DNA from: an uncultured Bacteroidales bacterium
Lineage (GTDB): Bacteria > Bacteroidota > Bacteroidia > Bacteroidales > F082
DNA length: 48,725 bases
Direction of reading: 5' to 3'
Assembly: GCA_937896505.1 (NCBI GenBank)
Contig: CALBNP010000053.1
Span: 1 to 48,725 of the forward strand
In this document: in pieces, positions 8,021-15,824 of the stretch
How positions within the stretch are numbered: the stretch's first letter is position 1
Layout of the letters: every line of letters begins with the position of its first letter
Notes under the pieces: generated by a model
Told to the model about the DNA's origin: nothing
Databases searched by the model: none
The model's input: the letters and a program-made list of their open reading frames with translations, nothing else
Made by a program: the position numbers and the translations under genes

Positions 8021-9091
8021 ATGGAACAGAACTATCTAAATCAAGCCTATTCTGCCGAGTTGCCTGCTGGCTTTTGTGGCAATGTGAAATGGCAGAGCCC
8101 GTCGAATATTGCCTTGGTAAAATATTGGGGAAAAAAAGGAAAGCAATTACCTCAGAATCCGTCGATTAGCTTCACACTTTCAAATTGTCGTACCGAAACT
8201 TCTGTCGCTTTTCAGAAGGCTGAACAATTTCATTTGAAGTTTATATTTGAAGGTAGGGAGAATCCGGCATTTGCTGCAAAAATCGAGAAGTTTCTACTTG
8301 AGAACCAGCGTTTTTTCCCTTTCTTGAGTCAATTGGACCTGCATATAGAGAGCCGTAACACTTTCCCGCATTCATCGGGCATTGCTTCATCGGCTTCTTC
8401 GATGAGTGCCTTGGTGATGTGCCTTTTGGATATGGAGCGTTTGGCAAAAGGCGAAACTGAAATCGATTTGCAGAAAGCCTCCTATTTCTCGCGTCTGGCA
8501 TCGGGTAGCGCATCGCGTTCGGTGTTGCCGAAAATGGCTTTGTGGGGCGCAACGGATGCTTTTTCAGGAAGTTCTGATGAATATGCGGTTTCGCTTGAAA
8601 ACGAAATCCATCCTGTATTTAAAGCCTTCCATGACAGTATTCTTATCGTCAGCGATGCGCAGAAATCGGTTTCAAGTCGCGCAGGTCATGCCTTGATGGA
8701 AGGCAATCCATACGCTGAAGCTCGGTATCAGCAAGCCAATGCGAACATTGTCAATTTGTTAGAGGCATTAAAATCGGGCGATTTGGATTCGTTCATTGCC
8801 ATCACCGAGTCGGAAGCCTTGCAGCTTCATGCTTTGATGATGTGCTCCAATCCATCGTATATTCTATTGAAACCCAACACTTTGAATTTGATTCAAGCTG
8901 TTCGTCAGTTCCGTTGTGAAACTCAAATTCCTATTTGTTTCACTCTTGATGCGGGTCCCAATGTGCATCTGCTGTATCCTGATGCCGAAGCGCAAAAGGT
9001 GGAACAGTTTGTCAAAGATAAACTTGTGGCTTATTGTGTTGATTCACAATGGATTGATGACCATGTAGGTGAAGGAAGTTCAAGAATTTGA
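8021..9091 (+). CDS. mvaD: Diphosphomevalonate decarboxylase
   Basis: ATP-dependent decarboxylation of mevalonate diphosphate to isopentenyl diphosphate. The 356 residues carry the family landmarks: PSNIALVKYWGKKGKQLPQN at 27-46, SSGIASSASSMSAL at 118-131 (ATP-binding loop), RLASGSASRSV at 158-168, and LDAGPNVHLLY near the C-terminus holding the catalytic aspartate. It is cytoplasmic. It follows the GYDIA kinase after nine bases and precedes the mevalonate kinase-like gene after 18. It may have an additional internal promoter (8009-8016). Identification is strong because the KYWGK and SGSASRS motifs are specific to this enzyme. Confidence 0.95.
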   Translation: MEQNYLNQAYSAELPAGFCGNVKWQSPSNIALVKYWGKKGKQLPQNPSISFTLSNCRTETSVAFQKAEQFHLKFIFEGRENPAFAAKIEKFLLENQRFFPFLSQLDLHIESRNTFPHSSGIASSASSMSALVMCLLDMERLAKGETEIDLQKASYFSRLASGSASRSVLPKMALWGATDAFSGSSDEYAVSLENEIHPVFKAFHDSILIVSDAQKSVSSRAGHALMEGNPYAEARYQQANANIVNLLEALKSGDLDSFIAITESEALQLHALMMCSNPSYILLKPNTLNLIQAVRQFRCETQIPICFTLDAGPNVHLLYPDAEAQKVEQFVKDKLVAYCVDSQWIDDHVGEGSSRI

Positions 9092-9109
9092 ATTCAGAAA
9101 TCTGTTGCA

Positions 9110-9997
9110 ATGGAAAGATCATATTACAGCAAAGTCATTCTCTTTGGCGAGTATTCGATGATATTCGATGCCACGGCTTTGATGGTGCCGCTCAGAAAAT
9201 TCTCTGCTAATTGGCAGTTTTCCGATGAGGCTAAATCCAGTCGTGCTGTGGCTTCCAATGCCAGTTTGAGGAAGTTTTGCCAATATCTTTCTGACGATGC
9301 TTTTCTATCGCAACTTATTGATATAAATAGTTTTTCAAGAGATTTGGACCATAGATTGTATCTTCCTTCCAATGTGCCTACAGGTTATGGTTTGGGAAGT
9401 TCAGGAACTTTGGTAGCTGCTGTTTTCGACCGTTACGCCAAGCAGCGCATCGATGACTTGATGGAGTTGAAGAAGATTTTTGGTTTGATGGAGAGTTTTT
9501 TCCATGGTAGCAGTTCGGGCATCGATCCTTTGCAATGCTATTTGGGCAAGGCGTTCAAGATTTCGAGTGAAAAAGGTGTCGAGTTGCTTGACGATGCTTT
9601 TCTGAAAAGGAATATTCATGTGTGCTTGATTGATACTAGAATCAAGAGCAACACGAAGCCTTTGGTGGAATATTTCAAGCAGCAACGGCAAAATGCCGAT
9701 TATCTTTCACGTTTTCAGCAGCACTATGTCCCTATGGTCAAATCGTGTATCGCTTCGTTGGTTGCTGGAAATGACGAGGTCTTTTTCGCTTCCTTGAAGC
9801 AGCTTACAAAGGGTCAACTTGAGTTTTTGCGGCCAATGATTACTGAAAACTCGATGGATTTGTTCACAGCTGATTTCGATTTCCATTTTGGTGTCAAAAT
9901 TTCGGGTTCAGGTGGTGGCGGCTATGTGCTCGGCTTCACTGATGATGTGGTTTCGGCATCAAAACTGTTGGAAAACCGCGACGTGATTTGGATTTAA
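9110..9997 (+). CDS. Mevalonate kinase-like GHMP kinase
   Basis: A 295-residue GHMP kinase that most likely phosphorylates mevalonate to 5-phosphomevalonate. The N-terminal segment SKVILFGEYSMIFDA corresponds to the KVILFGEH motif of mevalonate kinases; PTGYGLGSSGTLVAA (90-104) is the phosphate-binding loop; MESFFHGSSSGIDP (127-140) matches the mevalonate kinase signature E..FHGxPSGID, with Asp139 as the expected catalytic base; SGSGGGG (265-271) is the C-terminal glycine motif. It is a little short compared with the usual 300-330 residues. It ends the mevalonate cluster. Either of the two GHMP kinases could act on either substrate, but the FHG..SGID motif favours mevalonate kinase here. Confidence 0.85.
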   Translation: MERSYYSKVILFGEYSMIFDATALMVPLRKFSANWQFSDEAKSSRAVASNASLRKFCQYLSDDAFLSQLIDINSFSRDLDHRLYLPSNVPTGYGLGSSGTLVAAVFDRYAKQRIDDLMELKKIFGLMESFFHGSSSGIDPLQCYLGKAFKISSEKGVELLDDAFLKRNIHVCLIDTRIKSNTKPLVEYFKQQRQNADYLSRFQQHYVPMVKSCIASLVAGNDEVFFASLKQLTKGQLEFLRPMITENSMDLFTADFDFHFGVKISGSGGGGYVLGFTDDVVSASKLLENRDVIWI

Positions 9998-10008
9998 GCA
10001 AAAACTCT

Positions 10009-10016
10009 TATTTTTG
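10009..10016 (+). promoter_or_regulatory. -7 promoter element for gtrA-like gene
   Basis: TATTTTTG fits TAnnTTTG and is 19 bases before the GTG start at 10036. Confidence 0.5.
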
Positions 10017-10035
10017 CATCCTCAAAATATAGATT

Positions 10036-10545
10036 GTGTCAAAGTTAAAATTCGAAGATAAGGTTGAGAAGTCGCTGACTACGGTCATTGATTTCTTCTA
10101 TTTTCCGTTTCTGAGATTTGTGCCTCGCGACTTGTTTCGCTATGGTGCTTGCGGAGCGTTGAATTTTGTTTTGGACGTGCTGCTATATTACGTTTTATAT
10201 CATTTCGTTTTCAAGGCGCAGGTCTTCGATTTGGGGTTTATCGCTTTCACACCCCACATCGCGGCCTTTTTGCTGAAGTTCCCCATAACTTTCATTACGG
10301 GATTCTGGATGGCTCGACATATCAGCTTTTCTGGTTCTTCGTTAAGAGGTAGGACACAGATTGTCAGATATTTGCTAGTTACTTTGGTCAACTTTGTACT
10401 GAACTATGTCTTGCTGAAACTTTTCAACGAAGTGTTCCATTGGTGGCCTACGGTGAGTTATGTGGCGATGTATGTCATTTGCATTGCATTCAGTTATCTG
10501 ACTAACAAATATTTCTCGTTCGGCAAAGGCAAGTCGGCGGTGTAA
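10036..10545 (+). CDS. GtrA-like family membrane protein
   Basis: A 169-residue membrane protein with four predicted transmembrane helices, the topology of the GtrA/DPMS family. The segment LFRYGACGALNFVLDVLLYY and the C-terminal AFSYLTNKYFSFGK match GtrA proteins. Members help move or present polyprenyl-phosphate-linked sugars across the inner membrane. The start is GTG; no ATG is available near the promoter, and the protein begins MSKLKFEDKV. Lying directly after an isoprenoid precursor cluster, it could be loosely linked through polyprenyl phosphate use, but it has its own promoter-like element, so the link is speculative. A strong hairpin at 10644-10679 follows. Confidence 0.8.
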   Translation: MSKLKFEDKVEKSLTTVIDFFYFPFLRFVPRDLFRYGACGALNFVLDVLLYYVLYHFVFKAQVFDLGFIAFTPHIAAFLLKFPITFITGFWMARHISFSGSSLRGRTQIVRYLLVTLVNFVLNYVLLKLFNEVFHWWPTVSYVAMYVICIAFSYLTNKYFSFGKGKSAV

Positions 10546-10578
10546 TGAGTCTGAATTTATGGTTTAGTCTGCAGAGAC

Positions 10579-10590
10579 GCGCCATGGCGC
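10579..10590. repeat. Perfect 12-base palindrome GCGCCATGGCGC
   Basis: A perfect self-complementary 12-mer in the gap after gtrA. GC-rich palindromes with this core often belong to dispersed repeats flanked by AGAGAC/GTCTCT arms. Here the left flank CAGAGAC is present but the right flank (ATTTCC) has decayed. It may be a relic of such a repeat; no second copy is seen in this window. Confidence 0.4.
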
Positions 10591-10643
10591 ATTTCCATGT
10601 ATATTACGCATTATTGCATCTTTGTGATTGTGCACATTACACG

Positions 10644-10679
10644 AAAAAGGTTGGCTCTCCATTGAAAGCCAACCTTTTT
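10644..10679. terminator. Bidirectional hairpin terminator between gtrA and pheS
   Basis: Perfect 13-bp stem, AAAAAGGTTGGCT pairing with AGCCAACCTTTTT, around a 10-base loop. The A-run on one side and T-run on the other mean it works as a rho-independent terminator in both directions, as suits the convergent genes gtrA (plus) and pheS (minus). Confidence 0.9.
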
Positions 10680-10699
10680 CATTTGATAACGTTGAGGCC

Positions 10700-11713
10700 T
10701 TATGCCAACTCGAATTGTTCGAGGAAACGCAAGTCGTTTTCGAAGAACAAACGCAGGTCGTTGATTTGGTATTTCAGCATGGCGATACGCTCGACACCCA
10801 TGCCGAAGGCAAAACCTGTGTATTTCTCTGGGTCGATGCCGCTCGAAATCAAGATGTTCGGGTCGCACATGCCGCAACCTAAAATCTCAACCCAACCGGT
10901 GTGTTTGCAAATGTTGCAGCCTTTGCCACCGCAAATGTTGCACGAGATGTCCATTTCGGCCGAAGTCTCGGTGAATGGGAAGTAGGATGGACGGAAACGC
11001 ACCTTGGTGCCTTCGCCGAAGAACTCTTGCACGAAGTGGTAAAGCGTCTGCTTGAGGTCGGCAAACGAAACGTTTTCGTCGATATACAAGCCTTCGATTT
11101 GGTGGAAGATGCAGTGTGCGCGGGCCGAGATGGCTTCGTTGCGGAACACACGGCCAGGGGCGATGATGCGGATAGGCAGTTTGCCTTGTTCCATCACGCG
11201 CACTTGGATGCTCGAAGTGTGGGTGCGGAGCAATACATCGGGAGCCTTGTGAATGAAGAAGGTATCTTGCATGTCGCGGGCCGGATGGTCGGGTGGGAAG
11301 TTAAGGGCTGAGAAGACATGGAAGTCGTCTTCCACTTCGGGACCGTCGGCGATGGTGAAGCCGAGGTGCTCGAAAATCTCGTTGATGTCGCGGCGCACGA
11401 TTGACAATGGGTGACGGGCACCTTTCATCTCGTTGGCGGGCATGCTCATGTCAAAATCGGCTTCTGAACCGTGCTGCGACTCGAACTTTTGGAGTTGGTC
11501 TTCAACCTTTTCCTGAACGGCATTCTTCAGTTCGTTCAGTTTCATTCCCATTTCCTTGCGGAGTTCGGGAGCTACATTTTTGAAGTCGGCAAACAAGGCG
11601 GGAATCACGCCTTTTTTGCTCAGATAAGTGATGCGGAAGGCTTCAAGGGCATCTTTGCTCTCAGCGTTGAAGGCCTTGACTTCGCCTAATATCTGTTCTA
11701 TTTTCTCTTTCAT
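10700..11713 (-). CDS. pheS: Phenylalanine--tRNA ligase alpha subunit
   Basis: Catalytic alpha subunit of the alpha2-beta2 phenylalanyl-tRNA synthetase, which charges tRNA-Phe in the cytoplasm. The 337 residues include the N-terminal coiled-coil region, the class II motif 2 region RNEAISARAHCIFHQIEGLY, and motif 3 FAFGMGVERIAML near the C-terminus. A cysteine-rich stretch CNICGGKGCNICKHTGW precedes motif 3 and could bind zinc, as in some bacterial PheS proteins. Its ATG overlaps the stop of the upstream cyclophilin gene by one base (TAATG), so the two are translationally coupled. pheT is not adjacent, which is usual in Bacteroidota. Confidence 0.95.
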   Translation of the reverse strand: MKEKIEQILGEVKAFNAESKDALEAFRITYLSKKGVIPALFADFKNVAPELRKEMGMKLNELKNAVQEKVEDQLQKFESQHGSEADFDMSMPANEMKGARHPLSIVRRDINEIFEHLGFTIADGPEVEDDFHVFSALNFPPDHPARDMQDTFFIHKAPDVLLRTHTSSIQVRVMEQGKLPIRIIAPGRVFRNEAISARAHCIFHQIEGLYIDENVSFADLKQTLYHFVQEFFGEGTKVRFRPSYFPFTETSAEMDISCNICGGKGCNICKHTGWVEILGCGMCDPNILISSGIDPEKYTGFAFGMGVERIAMLKYQINDLRLFFENDLRFLEQFELA

Positions 11714-12342
11714 TATTTTTGGATTTCTATTGAGATGATGGTGACAGGACTGGCAGGGACATCCATGTATCCGGTTTTCACTGCTGCGATTTTATCGACG
11801 ATATTAAGTCCGTCGATCACTTCGCCGAAGACGGTGTAATCGCCATCCAGATGAGGTGTTCCGCCCATTGACTTATAGGTTTGTCTTTGTTTCAGTGAGA
11901 AGGTCTTGCCGTAGCGTTGTTCCATGATGTCGAGTGTGGCATCGTCCCAAACCTTGCCTTGAACGATGTAGAACTGGCATCCGCTCGAGGCTTTCTTGGG
12001 GTTCACTTGGTCGCCTTGACGAGCAGCGCAGAGAGCACCTTTCTTGTGGAAGTGGTTGCTCTTGAATTCGGCTGGAACGGTCCAACCTGGAGTTTCACGA
12101 CCGTCGGCATTCTGTCCGCCTTGAATCATGAAATCCTTGATGACGCGGTGGAAAGGTGAGTTGTTGTACCAACCTTCGTTGACTAACTTGATGAAGTTGT
12201 CGCGGTGAAGTGGCGTGTCGTTATACAACTTGGCTTTTATGGTGCCGTAGTTCGTGTTGATGACTACGACGGTTTCCTTTTCTTGTTGCGCTTGGCATGA
12301 CAATCCAACTAATACAAGCATGGCTAAAATCAATTTTTTCAT
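11713..12342 (-). CDS. Cyclophilin-type peptidyl-prolyl isomerase lipoprotein
   Basis: Catalyses cis-trans isomerisation of X-Pro bonds, probably in the periplasm or on the envelope. The 209-residue protein begins with a lipoprotein signal peptide whose lipobox ends in LSC (cysteine at residue 16). The cyclophilin core follows, with the signature FHRVIKDFMIQGG and later GCQFYIV and YTVFGEVIDGL. The region between, with KKGALCAARQGDQVNPKKASS, is the usual active-site segment of bacterial cyclophilins. It is co-transcribed with pheS from a promoter at 12369-12376. Identification is strong; the client proteins are unknown. Confidence 0.92.
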   Translation of the reverse strand: MKKLILAMLVLVGLSCQAQQEKETVVVINTNYGTIKAKLYNDTPLHRDNFIKLVNEGWYNNSPFHRVIKDFMIQGGQNADGRETPGWTVPAEFKSNHFHKKGALCAARQGDQVNPKKASSGCQFYIVQGKVWDDATLDIMEQRYGKTFSLKQRQTYKSMGGTPHLDGDYTVFGEVIDGLNIVDKIAAVKTGYMDVPASPVTIISIEIQK

Positions 12343-12368
12343 TGTTTATTGTTCTTTGAAATAAGTTG

Positions 12369-12376
12369 CAAAAATA
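12369..12376 (-). promoter_or_regulatory. -7 promoter element for cyclophilin-pheS operon
   Basis: On the minus strand this reads TATTTTTG, a TAnnTTTG match, 26 bases before the cyclophilin ATG at 12342. Confidence 0.5.
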
Positions 12377-12384
12377 GATAAATA

Positions 12385-13737
12385 TTATTCGCCGACTAAG
12401 GAATAAGTGACTTCGACGCGAAGTTTGTTCTCTTCTTTATCTGGACCATTGATAATCCAACGTGTGGCATTGTAAGAAGCTCCGTTGATGCCTAAACTGA
12501 TGCCGTTGTTGGGCTTTTTCTTTATGATGAGGCTTTGCATATATTCCGAAATGCGGAAGAAAGCGCTTCTGGTTGCTGGTGAATAGGTGCCGCCATAGTA
12601 GGATGAACCTTCGAGATAGTCGGGAAGCACATAGGTGGAACCGTCTTCATTTAGGCCGACCAAGTTCAAGCTGCTTGGCGATTTCAAGAACGAGGAATCG
12701 TCAACCGATGCGTCAGACGGTAAAATGAGCTTTGCTTCGTTGATGATGATGTGGCAGTTTTGGAGCGTGTCGGCCCAATGCTCGAGGTTGGGGAACGTGA
12801 TTTTGGTTCTCACGCCAGCCATGGTTTGTGCATATAAAGTGCTGTTTCCCAAAGTGATGTCGCCATCAACAACCTGTTGACGGAATTCGGGTGAGCCAAG
12901 TGAATAGTCGTGGTCGAAATGGTTGAAATAGGCATCCGTTGAGGTTATGTAGAAATCGTAACGCATGGGCTTGTCGGGTGTTGTTGCGTTGTGGTAATAG
13001 AGCTGAAGGGTGGTTAAACTATTGTTTGTGAGTGTTGTAGATAGGATGGCACCGTTTTGGCTCACGGCATCGCAGGTCAGGTAAAGACCTTTGAAATGTT
13101 GCTTGAATATTTCGTTTACGGAATAATAGGTGCTGTCAAGGTTGAGAAGGTAGTTGCCCAATTCTTGGCTCAACGGGATGCGGAGGATGGGGTGCTTGAT
13201 GGTATCGGTGCCGATGATATAGTTGCTGGCGAGTGGATGGGGATAGAATTGGTAACTGCTGGCCAAGTCGGTTGTGCTGTGCGCCACTTCCGAGAAGTTG
13301 TAGTAGTTTCCCGATGTTGACAAGGTGTCGGTAAGTTCGTAAGCATGAATGGTTTGCATTACCGTTGTGTCGCCATAATAACCGCCGACGCTGAGTTGGA
13401 GAACAATCGAGTCGAGCAGGGGATTTTCACCAAAATTATGCCCTGCTGTTGAAAGGCGAAACTGTGTGTAGAATCCGGCTTGGGTGAGGCCAAACACGGG
13501 GTCGAGCGTGCTGCCGAGCAATGCGTAGCTGACATTTTTAGTGCCTATCGAATCGTCGATGTAGGAATAACACACGATTTCAGTGGTGTCGGTGCGGAAG
13601 ACTCCAATGTAGTTGTTTTCGTTAAGAAGGTTGTTGCCGATGGTGTTGGGCGACTTCTTGCATGCTGAGCAAGTCAATATCAAAGTGCCAACCATCAGCA
13701 CCAGAAAATTTCGGGCGATTGAATGATGAGTTTTCAT
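12385..13737 (-). CDS. DUF4270 family lipoprotein
   Basis: A 450-residue predicted lipoprotein; the signal peptide ends LTCSAC, giving a lipobox cysteine near residue 23 or 26. The mature part resembles DUF4270, a Bacteroidota-restricted family of envelope proteins of unknown function. Landmarks are IGNNLLNENNYIGVFRTDT near the start and the C-terminal pattern ending in a beta-rich RVEVTYSLVGE. It lies 38 bases after the glycogen-synthase-like gene, a pairing that is common in this phylum, so the two are probably one operon. No catalytic motif is visible. Confidence 0.82.
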   Translation of the reverse strand: MKTHHSIARNFLVLMVGTLILTCSACKKSPNTIGNNLLNENNYIGVFRTDTTEIVCYSYIDDSIGTKNVSYALLGSTLDPVFGLTQAGFYTQFRLSTAGHNFGENPLLDSIVLQLSVGGYYGDTTVMQTIHAYELTDTLSTSGNYYNFSEVAHSTTDLASSYQFYPHPLASNYIIGTDTIKHPILRIPLSQELGNYLLNLDSTYYSVNEIFKQHFKGLYLTCDAVSQNGAILSTTLTNNSLTTLQLYYHNATTPDKPMRYDFYITSTDAYFNHFDHDYSLGSPEFRQQVVDGDITLGNSTLYAQTMAGVRTKITFPNLEHWADTLQNCHIIINEAKLILPSDASVDDSSFLKSPSSLNLVGLNEDGSTYVLPDYLEGSSYYGGTYSPATRSAFFRISEYMQSLIIKKKPNNGISLGINGASYNATRWIINGPDKEENKLRVEVTYSLVGE

Positions 13738-13775
13738 TTGTTATGATAGTTATTGTGGAATAACTCAAAAGCGGT

Positions 13776-14603
13776 TTACTTATTGTTGCCTAACACGGTT
13801 TCGTAGAAATCGTTGTAGGCTTGGAGGTAATGCTCTTCGTCTTGGTAGGGAAGGATAGGCTTGTTGACGGCCTTCAGGTATTCCTCGATTTCAGGGTTGA
13901 TTTTCTCGCTGCTGATGATGATGCCGTCAGAATAGTCGATGGCCGATTTGGTGAGGGTCACATAGTCGGCTTCCTTGAATGGCTTTAGGTCTTTTGCACT
14001 GAGTCCGGGCAATTTCATCTTCTTTTCGAAACCATTTTTCAGTGTTTCGGTGAAGTCGTCATCGTAAATCGAATAGATGATTTTCGATTCGTTGAACAAC
14101 GGGTTGTCTTTGATGGAAATGGCGCGTTTCATGTAGATGGGAATCAGCGACGAGAGCCATCCGTTGCAGTGGATGACATCGGGCGACCAGTTGAGTTTCT
14201 TGACGGTTTCAATCACGCCGCGGCTGAAGAACACGCAGCGGAAGTCGTTGTCTTCGCAGAACTTGCCGTCGAGGTCGTTAATGAGGTATTTCCGCTTGGT
14301 GAAGAAGTCGTCGTTATCAATGAAATAAATCTGCATTCTGGCTTTTTGGATTGAAGCTACCTTGATGATGAGGGGATGGTCGGTGTCGTTGATGATGAGG
14401 TTCATACCCGAAAGGCGGATGACTTCGTGCAACTGGTTGCGACGCTCGTTGATGACACCGTATCTTGGCATGAAAATCCTGATTTCCTTTCCGCTGTCTT
14501 GAGCCGATTGGGGCAGGTAACGACCAATGAGACTCATCGGAGTTTCAGGTAAATAAGGGGTGATTTCTTGGTGGACGAATAATACTCTTGTTTTGTTGGC
14601 CAT
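13776..14603 (-). CDS. Glycogen/starch synthase N-terminal-domain protein
   Basis: A 275-residue protein that resembles only the N-terminal half of GT5 glycogen synthase (LFVHQEITPYLPET, IFMPRYGVINERRNQLHEVIRLSG, DVIHCNGWLSSLIPIYMK). Full glycogen synthases are about 470-550 residues, and the C-terminal GT-B nucleotide-sugar-binding half is missing. The ADP-glucose-binding KxGGL motif expected near the N-terminus is also replaced (PETPMSLIGRYLP). It therefore probably does not make glycogen by itself. Short proteins of this type are widespread in Bacteroidota beside DUF4270 genes, so it looks like a conserved family rather than a broken gene. Function unknown. Confidence 0.8.
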   Translation of the reverse strand: MANKTRVLFVHQEITPYLPETPMSLIGRYLPQSAQDSGKEIRIFMPRYGVINERRNQLHEVIRLSGMNLIINDTDHPLIIKVASIQKARMQIYFIDNDDFFTKRKYLINDLDGKFCEDNDFRCVFFSRGVIETVKKLNWSPDVIHCNGWLSSLIPIYMKRAISIKDNPLFNESKIIYSIYDDDFTETLKNGFEKKMKLPGLSAKDLKPFKEADYVTLTKSAIDYSDGIIISSEKINPEIEEYLKAVNKPILPYQDEEHYLQAYNDFYETVLGNNK

Positions 14604-14611
14604 TTTTCGTG

Positions 14612-14637
14612 CAAATTTAATTCAAAAAGCAAAGTTA
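14612..14637 (-). promoter_or_regulatory. Two candidate -7 elements for the GT5-like gene
   Basis: On the minus strand 14619-14612 reads TAAATTTG and 14637-14630 reads TAACTTTG; both fit TAnnTTTG. The second gives a more usual leader (26 bases to the ATG at 14603); the first is only eight bases away. Confidence 0.45.
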
Positions 14638-14678
14638 CGGATTTTTTTTGAAATAGCGGCGAAAAAGTTTAAAATTGC

Positions 14679-14686
14679 TACTTTTG
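14679..14686 (+). promoter_or_regulatory. -7 promoter element for meaB
   Basis: TACTTTTG fits TAnnTTTG, 22 bases before the meaB ATG at 14709. It is divergent from the GT5-like gene promoter in the same gap. Confidence 0.5.
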
Positions 14687-14708
14687 CAAACCAATTTCGA
14701 ACAGTTTT

Positions 14709-15824
14709 ATGGAGATACAGCATTTTGAAAACGAAGCCCACGAGTGGGACTCAAACTTGAAGGTGCAAGAAGGTGTCGAACAGCCGATACAAGTCAATCC
14801 GAAAGCCCTGGAAAGACTGAAAGCCGCTCGTCAGCAACTGATGCCTTTGGAGTGGTATGTAGAAGGTATTCTGAAGGGCGACCGTGTGGTGTTGAGTAAA
14901 GCTATCACATTGGTTGAGAGCGCATTGCCTCAGCATCAGGAACTGGCGCAACAAATCATTGCGGCTTGCTTGCCACATTCAGGAAAGGCTTTGCGTTTGG
15001 GCATTTCGGGTGTCCCTGGCGCTGGAAAGAGTACCTTCATCGAGGCCTTGGGCATGTATCTCTGCAAGCAAAACCACAAGTTGGCAGTCTTGGCCATCGA
15101 CCCATCGAGCCAACGCTCAAAGGGCAGTATCTTGGGCGACAAGACGCGCATGGAAGAGCTTTCGGTTGAGCCAAATGCCTACATTCGTCCTTCGGCTTCG
15201 GCTGGCACTTTGGGCGGCGTGGCACGCAAGACCAGAGAGTCGATAATTCTTTGTGAAGCAGCGGGATACGATACTATCTTCGTGGAAACCGTCGGTGTCG
15301 GTCAGTCGGAAACGGCAGTTCATTCCATGGTCGATTTCTTCCTTCTGATTCTTATCAGTGGTGCCGGCGACGAGTTGCAGGGCATCAAGCGCGGCATTAT
15401 GGAGATGGCTGACGGCATTGCCGTGAACAAGGCTGATGGCGACAATGTGATGCGTGCCAACCGCGCAGCGGCGGAATGTAAGAATGCCTTGCATCTTTTC
15501 CCTTTGGCCGAATCGGGCCAGGAAACCAAGGTACTGACTTGCTCCGCCCTGACGGGCTTCAACATCGACGAGGTCTGGAAAATGGTCTTCGAACACGTTC
15601 AAGCCATCCGCGAAAACGGCTATCTTGCCCGCAAACGCTCGCAGCAAGACGTGCAGATGATGATTGACACGATGGAAACCGCCTTGAAGAACGATTTCTA
15701 TCAAAATCAGCTGATTACCGACCTACTGCCTTTGGTGGAAGCCGATGTGAAGGACAAGAAAATGAGTGCCTACATCGGTGCCCAGAAATTATTGGATGCT
15801 TACTTCAATCTTCTGAAGAAGTAA
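14709..15824 (+). CDS. meaB: Methylmalonyl-CoA mutase-associated GTPase MeaB
   Basis: G3E-family P-loop GTPase that chaperones adenosylcobalamin delivery to, and protects, methylmalonyl-CoA mutase. In the 371 residues, the Walker A motif GVPGAGKS is at 101-108; downstream landmarks are LAIDPSSQRSKGSILGDKTR, IRPSASAGTLGGVARKT, ETVGVGQSE and the base-recognition region NKADGDN. The protein has an N-terminal extension of some 40 residues compared with E. coli ArgK/YgfD. The mutase subunits are not in this window. The last 20 bases overlap the 3' end of the convergent small gene at 15805-16071. Confidence 0.93.
   Translation: MEIQHFENEAHEWDSNLKVQEGVEQPIQVNPKALERLKAARQQLMPLEWYVEGILKGDRVVLSKAITLVESALPQHQELAQQIIAACLPHSGKALRLGISGVPGAGKSTFIEALGMYLCKQNHKLAVLAIDPSSQRSKGSILGDKTRMEELSVEPNAYIRPSASAGTLGGVARKTRESIILCEAAGYDTIFVETVGVGQSETAVHSMVDFFLLILISGAGDELQGIKRGIMEMADGIAVNKADGDNVMRANRAAAECKNALHLFPLAESGQETKVLTCSALTGFNIDEVWKMVFEHVQAIRENGYLARKRSQQDVQMMIDTMETALKNDFYQNQLITDLLPLVEADVKDKKMSAYIGAQKLLDAYFNLLKK

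Noticed and set aside
10545..10985. An open frame on the plus strand after gtrA
   Set aside because: It runs through the terminator hairpin and then opposite pheS; the product shows no protein-like pattern.
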